Shown: one piece after another, positions 18,482 to 27,884 of the stretch
Layout of the letters: each line of letters starts with the position of its first letter
How positions within the stretch are numbered: the stretch's first letter is position 1
Assembly (NCBI GenBank): GCA_019747815.1
Contig: JAIEQJ010000049.1
Location: 48,258 to 112,257 of the forward strand
Length of the DNA stretch: 64,000 nucleotides
Origin: Hyphomonadaceae bacterium
GTDB taxonomy: Bacteria > Pseudomonadota > Alphaproteobacteria > Rhizobiales > Hyphomicrobiaceae
Reading direction: 5' to 3'
Position numbers and translations under genes: made by a program
The notes under the pieces: model-generated
Database searches by the model: none
What the model was told of the DNA's origin: nothing
The model's input: only the letters and a program-made list of their open reading frames with translations

Positions 18482-18556
18482 CTAGTGTCCCGATCGCGAA
18501 GTTCGCCGGATCTTGCAGCAGGCGCTGAACGAACTTCGCGATCGAAAGGACACTAG
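18482..18556. repeat. long palindrome between convergent genes
   Basis: Left arm 18482-18505 (CTAGTGTCC then CGATCGCGAAGTTCG) and right arm 18530-18556 are perfect complements apart from an extra AAA in the right arm, with a 24-nt loop. The ends read CTAG...CTAG. The right arm contains the stop codon of the GNAT gene. It could act as a bidirectional terminator, but no T-run follows. The sharp ends suggest a small palindromic mobile or interspersed repeat. Confidence 0.7.
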
Positions 18557-19146
18557 AATGCGTCCGTCACGCCGTAGGCTGCCATCTGGGCGTGGAACCG
18601 CGCCACCTCGTGGCTCAGGATGACGATGTCGTGGACCTCGCCCACGCTATCCTTGACATAGCCGCGCAGCAGGGCTTCGGGGCGAAAGCCCAGCGTCTCG
18701 AACACGCTGATCGCGCTGCGCTGGTCCACCGTCATCAAGGCGGTGAGTTTCTCCAGACCGAGCTCCAGCGCCATGGCAAAGCACTCCTGGATCAGCACAC
18801 GGCCCAAGCCCCTGCCGCGATAGTCGGGCGACACGGCAATGCGCAGCTCGCCCACGTGCGGCGACCACGACATCCTGTCGTGCAGAATCGCAGTGGTGCC
18901 CACGGCTGCGCCATCGCGCACGGCGACGAGACTGGCAACGCGATCTTCATCGATGGCTCGCACCCAAGCCGCCACCACCTTCGGCTGCCGCACGTCGCGA
19001 CGCATGAACAGCAGGTCGTGCACGGGTAGTTTCCGCGCAAACGCCAGCACGGCCGCCTGATCCGCCGCAGTCATGCGCCGCAGCTCCACTTCGACACCCT
19101 CACATTTCACGTTGCGCGGATAGGCGCGGGGCTCGCCACTCATCAT
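18553..19146 (-). CDS. GNAT-family N-acetyltransferase
   Basis: A 197-residue acetyltransferase. The acetyl-CoA loop is seen as VSPDYRGRGLGRVLIQECFAMA (Q/RxxGxG/A type), with a preceding beta-strand (VGELRIAV) and the later FETLGFRPEALLRGYV. The start ATG 19146 overlaps the stop of phaC (ATGATGA); the second ATG at 19143 is equally possible. The overlap indicates translational coupling in a phaE-like/phaC/GNAT operon. The acceptor could be a protein or small amine; the context hints at PHA granules or carbon storage control, but that is inference. Confidence 0.85.
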   Translation of the reverse strand: MMSGEPRAYPRNVKCEGVEVELRRMTAADQAAVLAFARKLPVHDLLFMRRDVRQPKVVAAWVRAIDEDRVASLVAVRDGAAVGTTAILHDRMSWSPHVGELRIAVSPDYRGRGLGRVLIQECFAMALELGLEKLTALMTVDQRSAISVFETLGFRPEALLRGYVKDSVGEVHDIVILSHEVARFHAQMAAYGVTDAF

Positions 19147-20228
19147 GTCGAACGCACTCCGAGCCAAGCGTCGAGCTTCGGCCACAGCCGCTTGACCGCA
19201 TTGGGCCCAGCCACCAGGCTGACATGGCCGCCCTTGAGCATGACCTCCTCCTTCTCGGCAGAGCCGACGCCGGCGATCAACGGCTTGGCTGCGGCATAAG
19301 GCACGATGTGGTCGTGCTCGGCCACCACATGCAGAACCGGCACGGTGATAGCCCTCAAATCCACGCGCCGTCCGCCGACAACCAGCTCGTTCCGGCAAAG
19401 CTTGTTGTCCCACAGCAGCTCCTTGGTGGTCTGGCGGAAATACTCTCCCGCCAGCGGCAGCGTCTCCGCGCCCCAACGCTCGAACATGCGATAGGACTTC
19501 ACGAACTCGTCGTTCCACATGTTGTCCCACATCCTGATCTGGCCTGCCACGCGCCCTGCCGGCCGCAGCATGTCGAACGCCGAGAGGACGAAATCCGCCG
19601 GCACGTTGCCGACCGCATCCACCAACCGGTCGACATCGAAATAGCGCCGGTCCGACCAGGCCTGGAACAGAGGCATCTGCCTCCAGTCGATCGGCGTCGT
19701 GAAGCATACGAGATGCTTGACGGGCCCGTCGACGTGCAGCGCTGCGTAGATGGTGGAGAGCACACCGCCCATGCAATAGCCGATCATATTGACGTCCTCG
19801 ACGCCGGAACGCTGCTGCACGCGCCGCACGCAGTCGGGAATGAAATCGAGCGTGTAGTCTTCAAGGCGCAAGCGCCTCTCGTCGGCCCGCGGTGCGCTCC
19901 AGTCGATCATGTAGACGTCGTAACCCTGCTTCAGCAGGAACTCGATGAAGCTTTGGCCGGGCGCAAGATCGACGATGTAACCTTTGTTGCTCGTGGCCAT
20001 CACGATCAGCAAGGGCACGCGATAGATCTCATCCGCCATCGGCCGATAATGATAGAGGCTCAGCGTACCGCGGCTATGGATGACATCCTTCGGCGTCAGG
20101 CCGACCGGCGGCACCGAGGACGCGAACAGGAAATCGACGCCCTTGATGTTGCGCTGGATGGCGCGCTCGACTTCCTTCTGCACCTGGGCCGCCAGCGACG
20201 CCTCGTCTTGCGTGCCGGCCGGGCTCAT
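19143..20228 (-). CDS. phaC: class III poly(3-hydroxyalkanoate) synthase catalytic subunit
   Basis: A 361-residue alpha/beta-hydrolase-type PHA polymerase, the length typical of class III PhaC. The lipase-like box GYCMGG carries the catalytic Cys, VVAEHDHIVP the Asp and GGHVSLVAG the His. The N-terminal YRP...PLLIVMATSNKGYIVDLAPGQSFIEFLL stretch is conserved. It polymerises 3-hydroxyacyl-CoA into storage polyester on granules and needs PhaE. The gene overlaps the PhaE-like gene by 4 bp (ATGA) and the GNAT gene by 4 bp. Confidence 0.93.
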   Translation of the reverse strand: MSPAGTQDEASLAAQVQKEVERAIQRNIKGVDFLFASSVPPVGLTPKDVIHSRGTLSLYHYRPMADEIYRVPLLIVMATSNKGYIVDLAPGQSFIEFLLKQGYDVYMIDWSAPRADERRLRLEDYTLDFIPDCVRRVQQRSGVEDVNMIGYCMGGVLSTIYAALHVDGPVKHLVCFTTPIDWRQMPLFQAWSDRRYFDVDRLVDAVGNVPADFVLSAFDMLRPAGRVAGQIRMWDNMWNDEFVKSYRMFERWGAETLPLAGEYFRQTTKELLWDNKLCRNELVVGGRRVDLRAITVPVLHVVAEHDHIVPYAAAKPLIAGVGSAEKEEVMLKGGHVSLVAGPNAVKRLWPKLDAWLGVRST

Positions 20229-20695
20229 GACGCCTGCCTCTTCTTCTTCGCCGCGCGACGGGCTGGCCTGGCAGCAGGCGGCGGCATGACCTCTGCGGCT
20301 GCATCCGCCTCGACCGCGGCCGGCGGCGGACCGTTCAAGCCGTGCGGACGCTTGGTGCGCGGCGGTCTTGCGTAGGGCTTGGCTTCAGCGGGCGCACCTG
20401 CCGATCCCCGCTCGACCGCTGCGGAGATCCGCGCCAACTGGTCCTCAATGCTCTGCAACCGTTCGCTGATCGCCACCAGGTCTGCCCGGCTCGGCATATT
20501 CATGGCGGTCAGATACTTTCCCATCAGCTCGCCCATGGTCTGGTGCATGCGCACCGACATGCCCATCGCCTGGTTCATGAACCGGCTGAACTCCGGCGAT
20601 GCCATGTTCTGATTGGCAGCATCATTGAAGCTGCTCTCCCACTTGGCGAGCATGTCGCGCCACAGGGCAAGCGGATCGAACGGGCCTTGCGTCAT
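20225..20695 (-). CDS. short PhaE-like PHA synthase subunit
   Basis: A 156-residue protein. ATG 20695 is used because it follows GGAGGACCCC; the frame upstream to 20782 shows no ribosome site. The N-terminal helical part (FDPLALWRDMLAKWESSFNDAAN, then FMNQAMGMSVRMHQTMGELMGKYL) matches PhaE, and the LQSIEDQLARISAAVE segment is coiled-coil. Classic PhaE is about twice as long. The tail is Pro/Ala/Lys-rich and ends RRAAKKKRQAS, like a histone-like or phasin PhaF tail, so it may bind DNA or the granule. It overlaps phaC by 4 bp. Confidence 0.78.
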   Translation of the reverse strand: MTQGPFDPLALWRDMLAKWESSFNDAANQNMASPEFSRFMNQAMGMSVRMHQTMGELMGKYLTAMNMPSRADLVAISERLQSIEDQLARISAAVERGSAGAPAEAKPYARPPRTKRPHGLNGPPPAAVEADAAAEVMPPPAARPARRAAKKKRQAS

Positions 20696-20886
20696 ACCGG
20701 GGTCCTCCTGCTGACGGTTTCTCCCCCGAGTCGCATAACGAAAGTCTTGCGGCCGGGCTTCTTGCCGGCCCCGACCCCGCAATCTTGAAGCAATTTAGCG
20801 ATGGTTGCCAGGCTTGTATCAGCCCATCCGCGGCATCGGGCAATGCCGCAGCCCTATTGGCCTGGACTGTATCTGGGACGGCCCGG

Positions 20887-22119
20887 CTATTCCGCCGCCT
20901 CCGCGTGATCTTCCAGCGGCAGCCCAAGCTCCGTCCACAGCGTCAGCAGCGCCTTCACCAGCCGGTCCATGTCGGCATCGGAGTGCTGGGGCTGGGGCGT
21001 GATGCGTAACCGTTCCGTCCCGCGGGGCACAGTCGGATAGTTGATCGGTTGCACATAGATCGCAAAGCGATCCAGCAGCGCATCGGTCATGCGCTTGGTC
21101 AGCACCGGATCACCCACCAGCAGCGGCACGATGTGGCTGGGGTTGTCCATGAGCGGCAGGCCCGCCGCCTTCATCTTGCCCTTCAGAGTGCGCGTCCGCT
21201 CCTGATGCCTGTCGCGCTCTGCCCCATTCGTCTTGAGGTGCTTGATGCTGACCACGGCGCCGGCCGCGATGGCCGGGGCCAGCGACGTGGTGAAGATGAA
21301 ACCGGGCGCATAGGAGCGGATGGCATCGCACAGGTCACGCGTGCCGGCGATGTAGCCGCCCATGATGCCGAAGCCCTTGGCCAGCGTGCCATTGATGATG
21401 TCGACGCGGTGCATCACACCATCGCGCTCGGCAAGGCCGCCGCCGCGCGGCCCGTAGAGACCAACGGCGTGCACCTCGTCGAGATACGTCAGCGCGCCGT
21501 ACTTCTCTGCCAGGTCGCAGATCGCTCCGATCGGCGCCATCAGTCCATCCATGGAGTAGACGGACTCGAAGGCAATGACCTTGGGACTGGCCCGCTCGAC
21601 CTGCTTCAGCTTGGCCTCGAGATCGGCCAGATCGTTATTGCGCCAGATCACCTTCTCGCCGCCACCGTTGCGGATGCCGGCGATCATGGACGCGTGGTTC
21701 TTGGCGTCCGAGAAAATGATCAGCCCGGGCAGAAGCTTGCGCAAAGTCGCCAGCGTGGTGTCGTTGGCGACGTAAGCCGAGGTGAACAGCAGTGACGTTT
21801 CCTTGCCGTGAAGATCGGCGAGCTCGGCTTCGAGCTCCACGTGATAGTGCGTAGTCCCCGAAATATTGCGCGTGCCGCCCGAGCCGGCGCCTGCAGCATC
21901 CAGCGCCTCATGCATCGCCGCGAGCACGGCGGGATGCTGGCCCATCCCCAGGTAATCGTTGGAGCACCATACGGTGATGGGCCTCGATGCCCCATTCGCG
22001 AAATGGCGGGCGGCCGGAAAACGGCCACGGTCACGCCGGATATCGGCAAATACCCGATAGCGACCTTCGTCCTTCAGGACCTGCAGCGCCTCGGCAAAGG
22101 CCTTCTTGTAATCCATCAC
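20887..22119 (-). CDS. hemA: 5-aminolevulinate synthase
   Basis: A 410-residue PLP enzyme that condenses glycine and succinyl-CoA to ALA, the first step of heme in alphaproteobacteria. Seen are [34 protein letters not shown], the [12 protein letters not shown] strand (Asp holding PLP) and the PLP lysine in [14 protein letters not shown]. The length is normal for the family. Start ATG 22119, with a second ATG next to it. It stands alone on the minus strand. No Fnr-type TTGAT-N4-ATCAA box was found in the 195 bp upstream. Confidence 0.96.
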   Translation of the reverse strand: MMDYKKAFAEALQVLKDEGRYRVFADIRRDRGRFPAARHFANGASRPITVWCSNDYLGMGQHPAVLAAMHEALDAAGAGSGGTRNISGTTHYHVELEAELADLHGKETSLLFTSAYVANDTTLATLRKLLPGLIIFSDAKNHASMIAGIRNGGGEKVIWRNNDLADLEAKLKQVERASPKVIAFESVYSMDGLMAPIGAICDLAEKYGALTYLDEVHAVGLYGPRGGGLAERDGVMHRVDIINGTLAKGFGIMGGYIAGTRDLCDAIRSYAPGFIFTTSLAPAIAAGAVVSIKHLKTNGAERDRHQERTRTLKGKMKAAGLPLMDNPSHIVPLLVGDPVLTKRMTDALLDRFAIYVQPINYPTVPRGTERLRITPQPQHSDADMDRLVKALLTLWTELGLPLEDHAEAAE

Positions 22120-22314
22120 CCACCTCGCGCTGCCCCCGCACCGATACGGGCGCGGCAGGGTCGCCGATTGATCCCCGGCACCTGTTTAGACATATTCTAG
22201 ACGAGGCAAAGCGGACTGGAAGCCCCCTGCGTTGTCGCATGGGGCGAGGTGTCACCGCCTCCTAAGGAAGGTAAAGAGCGCGCGATATGGCGTGCACCCC
22301 CTCGAGGGTAGAGG

Positions 22315-23580
22315 CTAGTACGCGGCTGCCTGCTCGCCGACACCATCCTTCTGATAAATGTCGCGCCGGAAATGCACCGTCCCGTCCTGGGTTGCCCAGG
22401 CCGTGATGTAGGCGAAGTAAAGCGGGATGGGCCGGTGGAGCTTCACATCGCGCCGCTCGCGGTTCTCCTTCATCTGCTGCACGTGCTCGGGCCGCCAACC
22501 CTGCTCGGCCACCACCCACGCAGCCAGGTTCTCGATGCCGCCGATGCGCACGCAGCCCGAGCTAGCGGCACGGAAGTTGCGGCTGAACAGCGATTGCCCC
22601 GGCGTATCGTGCATGTAGACGGAATGCGCGTTGTGGAAGTTCATCTTGACGAAGCCCAGCGGATTCTCCGGGCCCGGCTGCTGCCGGTAGGTGAGCCCCT
22701 TGGCGCCGCTGCTCCAGTTGACCTTGGTCGGGTCAAGCTTGCGCCCGTCGCCACCGTAGGCATCGATTTTGTACTTGACGAGAGCGCTCTGGCCGCGCTT
22801 GGCCATCTCCTGTCCCTTGGGGATCAGGTCTTTCTCGATCACCGTCGGCGGCAGCGTCCACACCGCATTGAAGTTCAGCTCGTGAACGGCCGATTTCAGG
22901 ATCGGCGTCTGCCGATCGATCTTGCCGACCACGCCGGCGTGGCGCGACACGACCGTGTTGTTCTCCACCGCTTCCACCTGCGCAGCGGGGATGTTCACCA
23001 GGATGTATTTGCCGGGGGTCTTGGCATACTCCTGCACGCGCGTGAGATTGGTCTTGAGCTGCTTGAGCCGCGCTGCCGCCGGCACGTTCATGGCGGCAAT
23101 CGTGTATCTGTCGATGACACCCGTCGGAGCCAAGCCATTGGTGGCCTGGTAGCGTCGCACGGCCTTCTCGACGGCATGGTCGAAGCTTTGGGAAGAGCCG
23201 GCCTCGCTCAGCTCACCCGACATCGCAAGCCGCTCACGCAGAATGGCCACCGCGGGGTGGTTCGCGCCCGACTGCAGCTTTTGATCGGGCAGGGGCCGCC
23301 AGCCGCCCTTGGCGACGATGCCCGTGTAGCGGATGATGGCGGCCTTCAATGGCATGATGTTGCTCGGACTGAGCGTCGCGAAGCCCTTGTCCGGGTTCGC
23401 CTCCCACTCCTTGATCAGCTCGCGGTCGATCGGCTCGTTGCTGGCATAGGCCGACCCCAGAACCCGCATCCAGCTCTTGTCCGAGCCCTGGGCCTCGGCG
23501 CCACCCGCACCCAACATCCATACCGATGCCGCGGCCAGCATGAGCGCGGCTGGCCCTGCCGCGCGGTCCGAATATCTCAT
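22315..23580 (-). CDS. L,D-transpeptidase (YcbB-like, YkuD domain)
   Basis: A 421-residue periplasmic protein. ATG 23580 begins a signal peptide (ALMLAAASVWMLGAGGAEAQ). A peptidoglycan-binding helix domain (VEKAVRRYQATNGLAPTGVID) comes before the YkuD domain, whose active site reads HDTPGQSLFSRN...RAASSGCVRIGGIENLA, with the catalytic Cys in SSGCVR. These enzymes make 3-3 peptidoglycan cross-links or attach lipoproteins, and are abundant in Hyphomicrobiales. The gene is monocistronic. A frame upstream to 23658 does not look coding. Confidence 0.92.
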   Translation of the reverse strand: MRYSDRAAGPAALMLAAASVWMLGAGGAEAQGSDKSWMRVLGSAYASNEPIDRELIKEWEANPDKGFATLSPSNIMPLKAAIIRYTGIVAKGGWRPLPDQKLQSGANHPAVAILRERLAMSGELSEAGSSQSFDHAVEKAVRRYQATNGLAPTGVIDRYTIAAMNVPAAARLKQLKTNLTRVQEYAKTPGKYILVNIPAAQVEAVENNTVVSRHAGVVGKIDRQTPILKSAVHELNFNAVWTLPPTVIEKDLIPKGQEMAKRGQSALVKYKIDAYGGDGRKLDPTKVNWSSGAKGLTYRQQPGPENPLGFVKMNFHNAHSVYMHDTPGQSLFSRNFRAASSGCVRIGGIENLAAWVVAEQGWRPEHVQQMKENRERRDVKLHRPIPLYFAYITAWATQDGTVHFRRDIYQKDGVGEQAAAY

Positions 23581-23719
23581 GTTCCCCGTCCTCAGCCGCC
23601 CATCGCCCCCAAGGAAGTCGCCGGAGCGTGTGACAATCAGTGCGCCATGAGAAGCCAAAATTGAATACGGTCAAGCTCTTGCTTGTGAAAGTGATGCAAA
23701 GTGGACACGACAGTCGCGT

Positions 23720-25573
23720 CTATTGAGCCGCCTGCAATGAAAATTGCAGATCGGCCAGACGCGTGTACAGGCCTCCTCGGCGCAGCAACTCGCCATGAGT
23801 GCCCTCCTCGACAATCTGGCCCTGATCCAGAACCAGGATGCGGCTCGCTCGCTGCACCGTCGCCAGCTTGTGCGCGATGACAAGCGTCGTCCGGTTCTGC
23901 ATGATCCGCCCGAGGGCACGCTGCACCGCAGCCTCGCTTTCCGCGTCCAGCGCGCTGGTCGCCTCGTCCAGCAGCAGAATGGACGCATCGCGCAGGACTG
24001 CACGCGCCAGGGCGATACGCTGCCGCTGTCCGCCCGACAATGTCATTCCACGCTCTCCCAATCGGGTTGCATATCCCTGCGGAAGGGCGGCAATGAACGC
24101 GTCGGCCTGCGCGGCCGCGGCTGCCTGCTGCACCTCGGCGTCGCTGGCATCGGGCCGGCCGTAGCGAATGTTGTCCAGGATCGTGTCGTCGAACAGGGCG
24201 ACCTCCTGAGGCACGAGCGCGACGCGCGATCTGAGCGCCTGCAGATCGGCCTCGGCGGCGGCGACACCGTCAATGGCAACGCTGCCGAGCTGGGGGTCGT
24301 AGAAGCGCAAGATCAGGTTGAAGATGGTGCTCTTGCCCGCCCCCGACGGCCCCACCAGCGCTACTGTCTCGCCACGCCCCACCTCGAAGCTAACGCCATT
24401 GAGCGCCGACACCCCGGCCCTCGAGGGGTAGGCGAAATGCACCCCGCTGAAGGCCACCGTGCCGACCGGCGGCGAGGGCAGCGACTTGGGCACTGCGGGT
24501 GCACGAACTTCAGGTCTTGCTGCCAGCAGCTCCAGCAGACGCTCCGTGGCGCCGGCCGCTTGCGCAAGCTCGCCCCAAACCTCCGCCAGCTCCGCCATGG
24601 CCCCCGCCGCAAACACCGCATAGAGGATGAACTGGCCAAGCCGCCCGCCGCTCATCTCACCGCTGATGACCAGCCGCGAGCCGAACCACAACACACCAAC
24701 CACACTCGCCACCACGAGAAAGATGGCAATCGCCGTAAGCCCGGCACGGGCGAGCAGCCGATCACGCGCCGCCGCAAACGCGCGTTCCACGGCCGCCGCA
24801 AAACGCCCCGACACCGCCTCCTCCTGGCCAAGGGCGGTCATGGCGCGCACCGCACCGAGGTTGTCGGCCGCATAGGCCGAAGCGTCGGCAAGCTTGTCTT
24901 GCGCTGTCCGCGACAGCCGCTGCACCGCCCGGCCATAGGCCATCAGCGGAAAGACAATTGCTGGAATAGCTGCCAGCGCCAGCGCCGACAGCGTCGGGCT
25001 CGTCACGAACATCATCGTGAGCGCGCCGGTGAGCATAATGAAGTTGCGCAGCGCTTGGCTCAACGCGGATCCGGCCGCACCCTTGATCTGCGTGGTATCG
25101 GCGGTGAGCCGGCTCATCACCTCGCCCGAGTGTGTCGTCTCGTAGAACGCCGGGCCCAGGCTCGCGAGATGGCGGAACACCTGCGCCCGCAAGTCCGCCA
25201 CCACGCGCTCGCCCAGCCAGTTCACCGCATACATGCGCGCGGCGCTCGCCACCGCCAGCACCAAGCCGATGGCGATCAGCATGGCGAAGTACTTGTCCAT
25301 GAAGACGCCGCCATTGGCACCGGAGAAGCCGTGGTCGATCATGCGGCGCACGGCGACGGGCACGGTGAGCATGACGGAGGCGGAGGCAACGAGGGCAATC
25401 AGCGCGGCCAGCACCATGCCGGGATGCCGGCAGATATAGGGCCACAGCGCCACGAGGGGCTGCAACTGGCGCCGGCTCAGGGGGCGCGCCTTGCCATTGG
25501 TATCGGGATCGGACAAACGTGACCTTTCGGATGCCTGCTGAATGGGCAATGGGAGAGTGCCGATGCTCGCCAC
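23720..25573 (-). CDS. MsbA-like ABC exporter (fused permease/ATPase)
   Basis: A 617-residue half-transporter. Six N-terminal helices (about residues 40-330) are followed by a nucleotide-binding domain with Walker A GPSGAGKST, Q-loop LVPQEVALFDDTI, signature LSGGQRQRIALARA and Walker B ILLLDEATSALD. It works as a homodimer and exports a lipid, peptide or drug. It resembles the alphaproteobacterial MsbA-related group. Start is a GTG at 25573; the first 35 residues are polar and the true start could be a little later. The substrate cannot be told from sequence. Confidence 0.9.
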   Translation of the reverse strand: MASIGTLPLPIQQASERSRLSDPDTNGKARPLSRRQLQPLVALWPYICRHPGMVLAALIALVASASVMLTVPVAVRRMIDHGFSGANGGVFMDKYFAMLIAIGLVLAVASAARMYAVNWLGERVVADLRAQVFRHLASLGPAFYETTHSGEVMSRLTADTTQIKGAAGSALSQALRNFIMLTGALTMMFVTSPTLSALALAAIPAIVFPLMAYGRAVQRLSRTAQDKLADASAYAADNLGAVRAMTALGQEEAVSGRFAAAVERAFAAARDRLLARAGLTAIAIFLVVASVVGVLWFGSRLVISGEMSGGRLGQFILYAVFAAGAMAELAEVWGELAQAAGATERLLELLAARPEVRAPAVPKSLPSPPVGTVAFSGVHFAYPSRAGVSALNGVSFEVGRGETVALVGPSGAGKSTIFNLILRFYDPQLGSVAIDGVAAAEADLQALRSRVALVPQEVALFDDTILDNIRYGRPDASDAEVQQAAAAAQADAFIAALPQGYATRLGERGMTLSGGQRQRIALARAVLRDASILLLDEATSALDAESEAAVQRALGRIMQNRTTLVIAHKLATVQRASRILVLDQGQIVEEGTHGELLRRGGLYTRLADLQFSLQAAQ

Positions 25574-25739
25574 TTACAGCAAGTGGGCGTTGCGCCGCGC
25601 CGTACCCCGGGGCCGCCGGGCCGGCAAATAGGCGCCCGCGTGGTCGGAAAAATCGGCACAGGGTGCGGCAGACTTCAAATTGCAGCCGGCGGAGGGCTAG
25701 TATGGATCAAGCACAACAAAACCCAAGAGGAACCGCACC

Positions 25740-26573
25740 ATGGGCCTGCTCGACGGCAAGGTTGCCATCATTACCGGAGCCACCAGCGGCATTGGCGCGC
25801 GCACGGCCGAGCTGTTCGTAGAGGAGGGCGCAAAGGTCGTCTTCACCGGCCGACGCCGGACCGAAGGCGAGGCCCTGGCAACCAAGCTCGGGGCAAGCGG
25901 CCGCTTCATCCAGGCCGATGCCACACTGGAGGACGACTGGAGGCGGGTGATCGCGGAAACCACAACAACCTTCGGCAAGCTCGACGCCGTCTTCAACAAC
26001 GCCGGCGGTCCGGCACCCACGGGCAGCATCGCGTCGGTGCCGGTCGACGGCTTCGACAAGGCCATGGCGCTGCTGGTGCGGTCCGTCATGCTTGGCATGA
26101 AACACGCGGCGCCCATCATGATGAAGCAGCGCTCCGGCAGCATCATCAACAACGGCTCCATCGCCGGACATCTCGCCGGCCACTCGACGTCCATGATCTA
26201 CGGAGCCGCCAAGGCGGCGGTGAACCACCTGACGCGCTGCGTGGCCATGGAACTCGGCGAGCACAACGTGCGCGTCAACTCCGTGTCGCCCGGCGCCATC
26301 GCCACCGGCATCCTGGCCAAGGCGTTGGGCGTGGAGACGGCCAAGGCCGAACAGCTCGCGGGCACGATCAAGGGCATCTACGCCAAGGCCCAGCCCATCC
26401 CGCGTGCCGGCATCACCGACGACGTCGCCCAATGCGTGATCTGGCTCGCCTCCGATCGCGCGACGTTCGTCAACGGCGCCGACATCGTGGTGGACGGCGG
26501 CGTGATCGGCGGGCGCAGCTACAGCCAGCACCAGGAAGGCTTGCAGCACGTGAAGACCATGCTGGGCATCTGA
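25740..26573 (+). CDS. SDR-family oxidoreductase
   Basis: A 277-residue classical short-chain dehydrogenase. The cofactor motif is TGATSGIG, followed by NNAGG, the catalytic S-Y-K as NNGSIAGH and YGAAK, and the C-terminal NGADIVVDGGV. The basic FTGRRR after beta-2 suggests NADP preference. The stop overlaps the start of a Nudix gene (ATGA), so the two are co-translated. The substrate is unknown. Such orphan SDRs are common, and the Nudix partner may only sanitise nucleotides. Confidence 0.9.
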   Translation: MGLLDGKVAIITGATSGIGARTAELFVEEGAKVVFTGRRRTEGEALATKLGASGRFIQADATLEDDWRRVIAETTTTFGKLDAVFNNAGGPAPTGSIASVPVDGFDKAMALLVRSVMLGMKHAAPIMMKQRSGSIINNGSIAGHLAGHSTSMIYGAAKAAVNHLTRCVAMELGEHNVRVNSVSPGAIATGILAKALGVETAKAEQLAGTIKGIYAKAQPIPRAGITDDVAQCVIWLASDRATFVNGADIVVDGGVIGGRSYSQHQEGLQHVKTMLGI

Positions 26574-26992
26574 TGCCGCTGCCAAGGACTCCTGCCCTCG
26601 CGGCCGATTGCATCGTCATCGATGCCAAGCAACGCCTGCTGCTGGTGCGGCGCAAGCACCCGCCGTTCAAGGGCCACTACGCGTTGCCCGGCGGCTTCGT
26701 CGACATCGGGGAAACGGTGGAAGACGCCTGTCGGCGGGAACTCTTGGAGGAAACTGGCGTGCGCGCCGGCAAGCTCCAGCTCGTAGGCGTCTATTCCGAC
26801 CCGAGCCGCGACCCGAGAGGACATACCTGCTCGGCTGTCTTCCTCACGCGAATCCGGCGCGCGACCGCGAAGGCCGGCGACGACGCCGCAGCCACCGAAT
26901 GGGTCGAAGACTGGTCCAACGCCAAGCTGGCCTTCGACCACGCGAAGATCCTTGCGGACGCCAAACCCGCACTGCGCAAGCGCAAACCATAG
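26573..26992 (+). CDS. Nudix hydrolase
   Basis: A 139-residue protein with the complete Nudix box GETVEDACRRELLEETGV, preceded by HYALPGGFVDI. These enzymes hydrolyse nucleoside diphosphate-linked compounds using Mg bound by the box glutamates. The N-terminus (ADCIVIDAKQRLLLVRRKHPPFKG) is like ADP-ribose or NADH pyrophosphatase-type housekeeping members. It overlaps the upstream SDR by one base and lies 12 bp before a second SDR, so the three genes are probably one transcript. Substrate not determinable. Confidence 0.9.
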   Translation: MPLPRTPALAADCIVIDAKQRLLLVRRKHPPFKGHYALPGGFVDIGETVEDACRRELLEETGVRAGKLQLVGVYSDPSRDPRGHTCSAVFLTRIRRATAKAGDDAAATEWVEDWSNAKLAFDHAKILADAKPALRKRKP

Positions 26993-27004
26993 GGGGACGA
27001 CACA

Positions 27005-27799
27005 ATGACAGACTTCGACGGCAAGGTGATCCTGGTCACGGGGTCTGCGACGGGCCTCGGCGCCGCCATCGCCATAGGCGCCGCACGGCGTGGGGCCAAG
27101 GCCGTGATCCTCAACTGCACCAAGAGTTTGAAGGAGGCCGAGGCAACCGCGGAGGCCGTGCGCACCGCCGGGGCCGAGACCGAGATTGCGCAGGGCGACG
27201 TGGCAGAGGATGCCGACTGCCGCAAGATCGCCGCTGTCGCGGCGCGCTACGGCCGGATCGATGCGCTGGTGAACAACGCCGGCACCACCAAGCATGCCCA
27301 GAACCACGCGGACCTCGACGCCCTGTCGAAGGACGACTTCCTGCGCCTGTATGCGGTCAACACCGTCGGCCCGTTCCAGATGATCCGCGCCTGCCGCGGC
27401 CTGCTCGAAGCTGCCGAGCGATCGAGCGTGCTCATGACCTCTTCCATTGCCGCGGTCACCGGCATCGGCTCGTCGGTCGCCTACGCCGCCTCCAAGGGCG
27501 CGCTCAACACCATGACCCTCTCGCTCGCCCGCGCGCTGGCGCCCAAGATCCGCGTCAACGCCATCTGCCCCGGCTTCATCGACACACGCTGGTTCTCCGA
27601 TGCATTCAGCCAAGAGACCACCCAACGCATCCGCGACAACGTCGTCAAGACCACGCCGCTCGGGGCCGCATCGGGCCCCGAGGACATAGCCGATGCCGCG
27701 CTGTTCCTGGTCTCGGGTGCCGCCCGCCACATCACCGGCGAAACCCTGCTGGTCGATGCCGGCATGCATCTGGGGTTCGCACCGATGGCACGGCGGTGA
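27005..27799 (+). CDS. SDR-family oxidoreductase (FabG-like)
   Basis: A 264-residue short-chain dehydrogenase with TGSATGLGAAIAIG, NNAGTTKH, the catalytic SSIAAVTG...YAASKGALNTMTLSLARALA and an ETLLVDAGMHL end. Overall it looks like 3-oxoacyl-ACP reductase-type SDRs. A GGGGGA ribosome site lies just upstream. It is third in the SDR-Nudix-SDR run. A role in fatty acid or secondary compound reduction is family inference only. Confidence 0.9.
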   Translation: MTDFDGKVILVTGSATGLGAAIAIGAARRGAKAVILNCTKSLKEAEATAEAVRTAGAETEIAQGDVAEDADCRKIAAVAARYGRIDALVNNAGTTKHAQNHADLDALSKDDFLRLYAVNTVGPFQMIRACRGLLEAAERSSVLMTSSIAAVTGIGSSVAYAASKGALNTMTLSLARALAPKIRVNAICPGFIDTRWFSDAFSQETTQRIRDNVVKTTPLGAASGPEDIADAALFLVSGAARHITGETLLVDAGMHLGFAPMARR

Positions 27800-27884
27800 A
27801 TTGCTAACCATAGCGTGCATTTCACCACTCTGGTGCACCCCACGAGGTGAGTATCCTGTGACGGGGAGGTCATAGGAGACGTCG

